Assembly (NCBI GenBank): GCA_036824145.1
Contig: DAITAT010000011.1
Coordinates: 1-37,475 of the forward strand
DNA from: DATMMS01 sp036824145
GTDB lineage: Bacteria > Chloroflexota > Dormibacteria > DASZGP01
Direction of reading: 5' to 3'
Length of the DNA stretch: 37,475 bases
The notes under the pieces are model-generated. The model did not search any database, was not told the origin of the DNA, and saw only the letters and a program-made list of their open reading frames with translations. A program made the translations under genes and the position numbers. Positions 7,936 through 13,645 of this stretch are shown here, in pieces (position 1 is the stretch's first letter; each line of letters opens with the position of its first letter).

Positions 7936-8853
7936 GTGCTTGACCGGAAGGGGTTGCTGGTGGTCGGATCGATCACCCAGGACTACGTCGAAACCCCGGG
8001 CACCAGGCTCGATGGCGAGCTTGGCGGGTCGGCAACGTATGCCTCGCTTGCGGCCCGGCACTTCGGGCCGGTCGCCGTCGCCGGTGCCGTGGGACGCGAC
8101 CGCGCCGCCGATTTCATTGAACTCCTCCAATTCGCAGATATCTCGCGGCTGATCCCGGTCGACCTGCCGACGTATACCTGGCGCGCGCGACGCGAGACGG
8201 TAGGCGGCGAAGCGACCACCCTGGAGCGCCTCACCGGGGCTTTCGAGGGATACCTACCGGAGCTTGGCGCGATTCAATCCCTGCCCAAGGCGGTCTTCCT
8301 GGGCAGCTGTGACCCTGACGCGCAGCTCGCTGCCATCCAGGGCTGCCCACCGGACGCCTTTATCGGGGGCGACACCATGGACATCTTCGTGGAGGCCCAG
8401 CGGCCCGCGGTCGAGCAGATGGCGGGCAAATGCCACGTGCTCTTCGCCACGCAGCGTGAGGTCGAGATGCTGGCCCAAACCCGGGGCACGGCGGCGGCCG
8501 CGCTGAAAGTGCTCAACAGCCTTCCGCTCGATGCCCTGGTGATCAAGCTGGGGCCTGAGGGTGCCGTTCTCTGGACGCACCACGACAGTCAGCACCTGCC
8601 GGCGTTGGCGGTCGATGTGGTCGACCCCACGGGCGCCGGGGACGCTCTCGCCGGCGCCTTCATGGGACGCCTCGCCGAGGTCGACGCCGAGACCGACGAC
8701 GCCTTGCTTGAGGCCCTGGAATGGGGGATCGTGGCGGCTTCGTTCGCCATCTCGGGTGTAGGCGTTTCCGCATTGCGGGCTGCAGGCCGCGCCGACCTGG
8801 CAAAGCGTCTCAACCTCTACCGTGCCGACCGGGGGGCCGCCACTTCCGACTGA
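7936..8853 (+). CDS. PfkB/ribokinase family carbohydrate kinase
   Basis: The sugar-kinase fold is shown by an N-terminal LLVVGSITQDY strand, the Gly-rich LGGSATYASLAARHFG substrate region, and the C-terminal DPTGAGDALAGAF signature that holds the catalytic Asp and the anion hole. Substrate specificity (ribose, adenosine, fructose phosphate or other) cannot be read from the sequence. The lid region resembles nucleoside/ribokinase-like members of about 300 aa. GTG at 7936 was chosen because the ATG 9 nt upstream lies inside a -10-like TACAAT; either choice changes only three residues. The gene is single, divergent from hom and convergent with the transporter gene, 19 nt away. Confidence 0.88.
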   Translation: MLDRKGLLVVGSITQDYVETPGTRLDGELGGSATYASLAARHFGPVAVAGAVGRDRAADFIELLQFADISRLIPVDLPTYTWRARRETVGGEATTLERLTGAFEGYLPELGAIQSLPKAVFLGSCDPDAQLAAIQGCPPDAFIGGDTMDIFVEAQRPAVEQMAGKCHVLFATQREVEMLAQTRGTAAAALKVLNSLPLDALVIKLGPEGAVLWTHHDSQHLPALAVDVVDPTGAGDALAGAFMGRLAEVDAETDDALLEALEWGIVAASFAISGVGVSALRAAGRADLAKRLNLYRADRGAATSD

Positions 8854-8872
8854 ACCGTCACCCTCCCGCGAG

Positions 8873-10183
8873 TCAGATCCAGGGGAAGCCGGGAATCGCC
8901 GAGACCAAGAGCATCACCGTGAGGATGATCACGCCCACGATGGTGGCGCCGCCGAAGATGTTGGCGAACCGGCCGTTGGCATACCTGCCCATCACCCGCT
9001 TGTCGTTGATCAGGATGAGCATGTAGACCAGGATCGCGGGCAGGATCAGGCCGTCGACGTCCTGGCTGAGGATGGTCACGGTCGCCAGCGGCAGTCCGGG
9101 GATAAGCACGGCGGCACCGCCGATCACGATCAAGCCGGTGAAGATGATGAAGAACGCCGGCGCGTCGCGGATCGAGTGGCCCACGCCTCGCTCCCAACCG
9201 AAGGCCTCGGTGATGGCGTACGCGGTGGACAGCGGCAACACCGACGCCGCCAGCAGCGACGCCCCCACCAACCCCGCCACGAAGAGGACCTTGGCGAAAT
9301 CTCCCGCCAGCGGTGCCAGGGCCTGGGCCGCGTCCTTGGCATCGGCGATGTTGGTGTGCCCGCTGACGTGCAGGGTCGCGGCGGTGGCGACGATGATGAA
9401 GAAAGCGATGACGTCCGTCACCAGGGACCCGATGAAAACATCGGCGCGTTCGTACTGCAGCTCGCTGGTACGCAATCCTTTGTCGACCACCGAGGCCTGG
9501 AGATAGAACTGCATCCACGGTGTGATCGTGGTGCCGACGAGGGCGACCGCCAGGAGCAGATAGCTGGTGTCGAGGATGTTGGTTTGCGGGTGGATCGACT
9601 GGTGCAGCACCTGCGCCCAGTCAGGATGGACCAGCAGCCCCGAGATGACGTAGGTGAAATAGATAACGCTCAGGCCGAGGAAGACTTTTTCCACGACCGC
9701 GTAGGAGCCGCGCAGGACCACGAACCAGACCAGCAGCGCGGCCAGCGGCACCGTGATGTAGCGGCTGATGTTGAAGGCTTCGCCGGCCAGAGCGATACCG
9801 GCGAACTCCGCCACCGTGGTGGCTACGTTCGCGACCAGCAGGAGGAACATCGCCAGGACCGTGATACGGACCCCGAAGCGCTCGCGGATCAGGTCGGCAA
9901 GGCCTTTGCCGCTGACCACCCCTAGGCGGGCGTTGAACTCCTGCACCACCGCCAGCGCAATGGTGGTGAGCAACAGCAGCCAGATCAGGTCGTAGCCGTA
10001 CTTGGCGCCGGCCTGGGCGTAGGTGAAGATGCCGCCGGCGTCGTTGTCGGCGTTGGATGTGATCAGCCCGGGGCCGAGGATGCCCAGGAAGAGGATCAGC
10101 TGGGTGCGTCGCTTACGCAGGACTCCAGGCAGCCGAGGGCGCCGGCGGGGAGGGCTCGGCGGGCTCAGGTTGGCCATCGCCAT
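8873..10183 (-). CDS. Nramp-family transporter with non-canonical metal-site motifs (NRMT-like?)
   Basis: The protein has 436 residues and about 11 membrane helices after a Pro/Arg-rich N-terminus. The helix 1 region GPGLITSNADNDAGGIF aligns with the canonical segment ending in DPGN, so the DPGN motif is read as DAGG (D48-G51). In helix 6, GTTITPWMQFYLQ replaces the canonical A-x-x-MPH, so the metal-coordinating Met and the His are absent (T221, P222, W223). Canonical Nramp proteins take up Mn2+ or Fe2+. A clade lacking the Met (NRMT) transports Mg2+. I infer a non-Mn substrate, possibly Mg2+, supported by the upstream MgtE_N/CBS gene 14 nt away. A GGGAG sequence precedes the ATG at 10183. 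Confidence 0.87.
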   Translation of the reverse strand: MAMANLSPPSPPRRRPRLPGVLRKRRTQLILFLGILGPGLITSNADNDAGGIFTYAQAGAKYGYDLIWLLLLTTIALAVVQEFNARLGVVSGKGLADLIRERFGVRITVLAMFLLLVANVATTVAEFAGIALAGEAFNISRYITVPLAALLVWFVVLRGSYAVVEKVFLGLSVIYFTYVISGLLVHPDWAQVLHQSIHPQTNILDTSYLLLAVALVGTTITPWMQFYLQASVVDKGLRTSELQYERADVFIGSLVTDVIAFFIIVATAATLHVSGHTNIADAKDAAQALAPLAGDFAKVLFVAGLVGASLLAASVLPLSTAYAITEAFGWERGVGHSIRDAPAFFIIFTGLIVIGGAAVLIPGLPLATVTILSQDVDGLILPAILVYMLILINDKRVMGRYANGRFANIFGGATIVGVIILTVMLLVSAIPGFPWI

Positions 10184-10197
10184 ACATCTCCCAACAC

Positions 10198-11448
10198 CTA
10201 GCCGAAGAGCCGCGGCAGGCGGCGCTTTGATGCCCGTGAGAGCACCGAATCCATCACGTCGTCGACGGTGACGATGCCCTCCAGGTGGTCGTCGACATCC
10301 ACCACCGGGACCGCCAGCAGGTTGTACTTGCGGATCACCTCGGCGACCTCGCCGTGGCTGGCGCTCAGCGGCACGCTGACCACGTTGGTGATCATGATGT
10401 CGGTGATCGGGGTGGCGGGCTTGGCCACGATGAGGTCCCTCAGCGAGAGCACCCCGAGCAGGTTCTCGCGGCGGTCCACGACGTAGACGTAGTAGACCTG
10501 CTCGGCCTCTGGCTCAAGCTCCCGTAGTCGCTCGATGGCCTCGCCTGCGGTCAGGTCGCTGGTGATCGCCACGTACTCCGTGGTCATCAGGCCCCCAGCC
10601 GTGTCCTCCTCATATGCCAGCAACTCCTCGACATCCTCGGCGTCCTCCTCGTCCATCTTGTCGAGCAGGATCTCGGCGCGCTCCTCGGGCAGGTCCGCGA
10701 GCAGGTCGGCGGCCTCGTCGGGGTCCATCTCTTCGAGGATGTCGGCGGCGCGTTCGTCATCCAACGCCTCGATGACGTCAACCTGGTCCTCGGCGGACAT
10801 CTCCTCGACGACGTCCGCCGCCAGCTCATCGTCGAGCGAGGCGAAGATAGCGTCGCGCTGGCGGGGGCTGAGGCGGTCGACGATCTCGGCGATGTCGGCG
10901 GGATGCATCTTGGCTACCTTTTGGTGAGCGATCCGCAGCTTCACCGAGTCGAGGTCGGAGTGGATGGGGTCGACCACGTCCCAGGGGATCACTTTTTGCC
11001 GCCAGTCGCGCCGGGTGAGGCGGACCACGGTCTTGCCGAGGTCTTCGGCGCCCAGCCGCCGAAGCAGCCCGCGTCCACCGACATCGACGCCGACCACCAG
11101 CAGGTTGCCGCGCATGGGCGAGAGCTGAAGGTCGTTGACGCGCACCACGCGGCGGCCGTCGGTGTCCACGATCTGCTTGTCCAGCACGTCGCGCGCTAGC
11201 CAGACGTCGCCGTCTGCAGCTTCGCTGATGGGGAGATCCTCGCGTGAGCTCTTCAGGGCCAGCTCCTTAGCCTCAAACGTGCGGACCTCTGACCAGGGAA
11301 ACACCTTGCCCTCGCGACCACGCAGGACGACGTGGTGCACGATGGGGTAGGGCTCGGAGATGTGCGCGACCAGGTCGCCAACGCGACCGATCCGGCGCTG
11401 CTGGTTGTCGACGATCTCCGCGCGGAGGAAGTCGCTCAGGAAGATCAT
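10198..11448 (-). CDS. Soluble PRC-barrel / MgtE_N / CBS-pair protein without transport domain
   Basis: The 416-residue protein has two PRC-barrel-like units (about 1-75 and 82-165). An MgtE N-terminal superhelical domain follows (about 180-290; HPADIAEIVDRLSP, DEAADLLADLPEERAEILL, EDTAGGLMTTEYVAI), then a CBS pair (about 290-405). In MgtE these last two domains sense cytosolic Mg2+ and close the channel. Here the protein ends at LPRLFG just after the CBS pair, with no membrane helices, so it lacks the MgtE pore. The very acidic middle part suits divalent cation binding. It is cotranscribed with the Nramp-like gene that follows. The inferred role is a cytosolic Mg2+ sensor acting on that transporter. 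Confidence 0.9.
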   Translation of the reverse strand: MIFLSDFLRAEIVDNQQRRIGRVGDLVAHISEPYPIVHHVVLRGREGKVFPWSEVRTFEAKELALKSSREDLPISEAADGDVWLARDVLDKQIVDTDGRRVVRVNDLQLSPMRGNLLVVGVDVGGRGLLRRLGAEDLGKTVVRLTRRDWRQKVIPWDVVDPIHSDLDSVKLRIAHQKVAKMHPADIAEIVDRLSPRQRDAIFASLDDELAADVVEEMSAEDQVDVIEALDDERAADILEEMDPDEAADLLADLPEERAEILLDKMDEEDAEDVEELLAYEEDTAGGLMTTEYVAITSDLTAGEAIERLRELEPEAEQVYYVYVVDRRENLLGVLSLRDLIVAKPATPITDIMITNVVSVPLSASHGEVAEVIRKYNLLAVPVVDVDDHLEGIVTVDDVMDSVLSRASKRRLPRLFG

Positions 11449-11465
11449 GGCGGGCTTCCCTTTTT

Positions 11466-11530
11466 GTAGGTCTGGTCCGGCTCGGGGGAGACCTACACCC
11501 GTGGAGCCCGGCGCGCTGCGCCCACGGGCT
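11466..11530 (-). promoter_or_regulatory. Structured 5' leader of the MgtE_N/Nramp operon
   Basis: Reading the minus strand, GTAGGTCT (11497-11490) pairs perfectly with AGACCTAC (11473-11466), followed by AAAAAGGGAAG and the start codon at 11448. Directly upstream, CCCGTGG (11528-11522) can pair with CCACGGG (11504-11498). Alternatively, AGCCCG (11530-11525) can pair with CGGGCT (11510-11505), and these two options exclude each other. This is the expected layout of a switching leader, but I do not recognise it as M-box, mgtA-type or another named RNA. Confidence 0.45.
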
Positions 11531-11673
11531 GGCTGGGGTCTTGGGGGTTAGGCCTTCCCCGACCGCTCTCGAACTTTCACAGCGGCTTGATCGTAGCGCA
11601 CGGGGCTGCCCGGCGGCGGGCAGATAATCGCAGGTTTCGTGGCTCCGACCCGCTCGATGTCCCAGATCCGGGG

Positions 11674-11725
11674 GCTGAATTCACGCCCGTAGCGACAAAG
11701 GCCTGGTCGCTGAACTCAGCCCGTA
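11674..11725 (+). repeat. Imperfect direct repeat upstream of a promoter
   Basis: GCTGAATTCACGCCCGTA (11674-11691) and GCTGAACTCAGCCCGTA (11709-11725) are near-identical copies spaced 35 nt apart, just upstream of the -35 at 11740. They could be operator sites. The stretch 11531-11673 between them and the leader of the MgtE_N gene shows no gene or clear signal. Confidence 0.4.
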
Positions 11726-11739
11726 TTCAGCCGAACTGC

Positions 11740-11768
11740 TTGCAATACGCCAGAGGCACGGTTAGAAT
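11740..11768 (+). promoter_or_regulatory. Promoter of the small zinc-ribbon gene
   Basis: TTGCAA (11740-11745), a 17-nt spacer and TAGAAT (11763-11768). The 5' leader would be about 110 nt before the ATG at 11886. Confidence 0.6.
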
Positions 11769-11779
11769 CAGCGCCGGTT

Positions 11780-11801
11780 CCGAATTGGAGCCGAATTGGA
11801 G
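11780..11801 (+). repeat. Perfect 11-bp tandem repeat just after the promoter
   Basis: CCGAATTGGAG occurs twice in direct tandem, beginning about 11 nt downstream of the -10 hexamer. Its place around the transcription start suits a repressor site or a short repeat in the leader. Confidence 0.5.
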
Positions 11802-11885
11802 CGAGGGTCTCGCGGGGGTGAGCTTCGCGGGCAGAGTCAGACGAGCTGAACAACGGCCCGTCGCAACCAAACAAGGATGGTGTTC

Positions 11886-12032
11886 ATGGCCGTTACCGGA
11901 TACTGCCTCAAGTGCAAAGAGAAGCGCGAGATCCAGAATGCCCAGGGGATCACTATGAAGAACGGCAAGCCGGCGACCACGGGGACCTGCCCGGTTTGCG
12001 GCACGAAGATCTACAAGATCGGCAAGGCTTGA
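11886..12032 (+). CDS. Small zinc-ribbon protein, DUF5679-like
   Basis: This is a 48-residue protein starting MAVTGYCLKCKEKREI and ending with TGTCPVCGTKIYKIGKA. The CxxC...CxxCG spacing and the central KNGKPATTGTCPVCG strongly resemble the DUF5679 zinc-ribbon family. The function is unknown; a role in binding nucleic acid or ribosome partners would be a guess. The start is supported by an AAGGAT sequence upstream, an identifiable promoter about 120 nt before it, and a textbook terminator 39 nt after the stop. The gene is a complete single-gene transcription unit, easily missed because of its size. Confidence 0.85.
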   Translation: MAVTGYCLKCKEKREIQNAQGITMKNGKPATTGTCPVCGTKIYKIGKA

Positions 12033-12070
12033 CCTTGACCGCGGCGCGCTAGAGCGCCGCCTGGAGTGCA

Positions 12071-12102
12071 GAGGCCGGGAGAAATCCCGGCCTCTCTCTT
12101 TT
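12071..12102 (+). terminator. Rho-independent terminator
   Basis: GAGGCCGGGA (12071-12080), loop GAAA, and TCCCGGCCTC (12085-12094) form a perfect 10-bp stem with a stable tetraloop, followed by TCTCTTTT. It ends the small zinc-ribbon gene. A second GC-rich hairpin, GCGGCGC (12041-12047) with GCGCCGC (12054-12060), lies just before it. Confidence 0.9.
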
Positions 12103-12138
12103 CAGGTGCCGCTGACCTGGCGGGAAGATCCGCCTAGC

Positions 12139-12966
12139 CTAGTCGCCGGCGGCGGGGTAGGCGCCAAGGACTTTCAGGATCAGGCTATTGCCTCGAACGC
12201 CTTCGAGCGCGGCGGCCACCTCGGCATCGGATTGGTGGCCTTCGAGATCGATCAGGAAAAAGTATTTGCCCAGGCCGCTGCGAGTGGGGCGTGATTCGAT
12301 CTTGGTCAGGTTGATGGAGCGCTGGGCGAACTCGTTCAGGATCGCCATCAGGCTCCCCGGCCGGTCCTCCGCGATCGAGCAGCAGATCGAGGTCTTGTCT
12401 CTCCCGGTCGAGGCGGCGGGTTGGCCTCCGAGGACCACGAATCGCGTGGTGTTGTCATCGCCATCCTGGATGTCGGGCGCGATCACCTCCATGCCATAGA
12501 GTTGGGCCGCGCGTTGGTTGCCGATGGCCGCGATGCCGACGGAGTGCACCAAGCTCTGCACCGCCGCGGAGGTGGACAGCGCGGGCAAGAGCTGAACCTG
12601 CGGCAACTGCTCGAGCATGAACTTGCGGCACTGGGCCACGGCAATCGGTATCGAGACGACCCGCTCGATGTCCGACAGGCCCGTCCCGGGGCGGGCTATG
12701 AGGTGGTGCCGGACCTGGATGTTGAGCTCGGCCACAATCGGCGGCGGCGCCTCGTCGTGGATGAGCTGGTCAAGGGTGACGTTGACCGATCCCTCAATCG
12801 AGTTCTCGATCGGAACGACGGCAGCGTCGACGAGGTTGTGGCCGAGCGCGGAAATCACCGCCGGAATGTCAGGAAATCCCACCAACTCCGCGTTGTTGGG
12901 AAACGAGAGTCGTGCCGCTTCCTCGCTGAAGCTGCCCTCTGGGCCCATGTAGGCGACGCGTGTCAT
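12139..12966 (-). CDS. pheA: Prephenate dehydratase
   Basis: This monofunctional PheA makes phenylpyruvate from prephenate for phenylalanine synthesis. It starts MTRVAYMGPEGSFSEEAARL, the conserved N-terminal strand. The catalytic TRF motif occurs in NTTRFVVLGG, and a C-terminal ACT domain carries the ESRP motif in KIESRPTRSG, the Phe-binding regulatory site. The length of 275 aa is typical, and there is no chorismate mutase domain. ATG at 12966 was preferred over an upstream in-frame start at 12999 because the family N-terminus begins here and a CATAAT hexamer lies exactly 7 nt upstream. It diverges from dedA. Confidence 0.95.
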   Translation of the reverse strand: MTRVAYMGPEGSFSEEAARLSFPNNAELVGFPDIPAVISALGHNLVDAAVVPIENSIEGSVNVTLDQLIHDEAPPPIVAELNIQVRHHLIARPGTGLSDIERVVSIPIAVAQCRKFMLEQLPQVQLLPALSTSAAVQSLVHSVGIAAIGNQRAAQLYGMEVIAPDIQDGDDNTTRFVVLGGQPAASTGRDKTSICCSIAEDRPGSLMAILNEFAQRSINLTKIESRPTRSGLGKYFFLIDLEGHQSDAEVAAALEGVRGNSLILKVLGAYPAAGD

Positions 12967-12973
12967 CCGAGGG

Positions 12974-12993
12974 ATTATGCCGTCTGTTAGCCT
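12974..12993. promoter_or_regulatory. Interleaved divergent -10 elements for pheA and dedA
   Basis: On the minus strand CATAAT (12979-12974) lies 7 nt before the pheA ATG. On the plus strand TAGCCT (12988-12993) lies 7 nt before GTG at 13001 of dedA. Only 8 bp separate the two hexamers, so each promoter's upstream part runs through the other gene's start. The -35 elements are weak by eye. Confidence 0.45.
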
Positions 12994-13000
12994 CGCCACC

Positions 13001-13645
13001 GTGTCTCACGCCCTGATCCAGCTCGTCAGCAGCGGGGGCCTGATCGCGATCTTCCTGCTGATGGCGGCGGAGAGCGCCGGGATCCCCATCTCCAGCGAGA
13101 TCGTGGTGCCGCTTGGTGGCGCACTGGCCAGCGGCGCCCTCGCCGGCGAGGCTCACCTGGACTTCTTCGGAGTGGTGGCGGCCAGCAGCCTGGGGAACTT
13201 GCTCGGCTCGCTCGTCGCGTACTTGTTATTGCGCCGGTATGGTGAGAGATTCATCCTCGGGCCGGGCAAGAGAATCGGCTTGAACCAAGGGCATCTCAAA
13301 CTCGCCCAACGCTTCTTTGATCGCTGGGGCCTGCTCGCGGTCTTCGGCGGTCGGTTGCTCCCAGTTGTGCGCACCTACATTTCGTTCCCGGCGGGACTGT
13401 CAGGCATCCGGACCGGACCGTTCGTTGTGGCGACGATCCTCGGAGCGATCCCCTGGAACTTCGCGCTGGCCTACGCCGGATTGAAGCTGGGCGAGAACTA
13501 CACCAATGTCGAGCACACGCTCGGCGGGCTCACCATCCCCGCGGCGATCATCGTGCTGGTTCTACTGGGCGTCGCCTATTACTTCGGCAAGCGGATGGGT
13601 GTCGAGGAAAGGGTCCTGGAGAAGGTGACTGGGGATGGCAACTAG
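13001..13645 (+). CDS. DedA family membrane protein
   Basis: The protein has the SNARE-associated/DedA (VTT) domain. It contains ESAGIPISSEIVVPLGGALA near the N-terminus, the GNLLGSLVAYLLLRRYG stretch, and FGGRLLPVVRTYISFPAGL followed by GAIPWNFALAYAGLKLG. These are the re-entrant loop and Arg-containing motifs of the family. DedA proteins are lipid scramblases or undecaprenyl-/aminophospholipid carriers that support envelope homeostasis. GTG at 13001 gives 214 aa and a start right before the first hydrophobic segment. An in-frame ATG at 12977 would add eight residues but would overlap the promoter elements. It is convergent with the next gene, overlapping by 4 nt. Confidence 0.92.
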   Translation: MSHALIQLVSSGGLIAIFLLMAAESAGIPISSEIVVPLGGALASGALAGEAHLDFFGVVAASSLGNLLGSLVAYLLLRRYGERFILGPGKRIGLNQGHLKLAQRFFDRWGLLAVFGGRLLPVVRTYISFPAGLSGIRTGPFVVATILGAIPWNFALAYAGLKLGENYTNVEHTLGGLTIPAAIIVLVLLGVAYYFGKRMGVEERVLEKVTGDGN

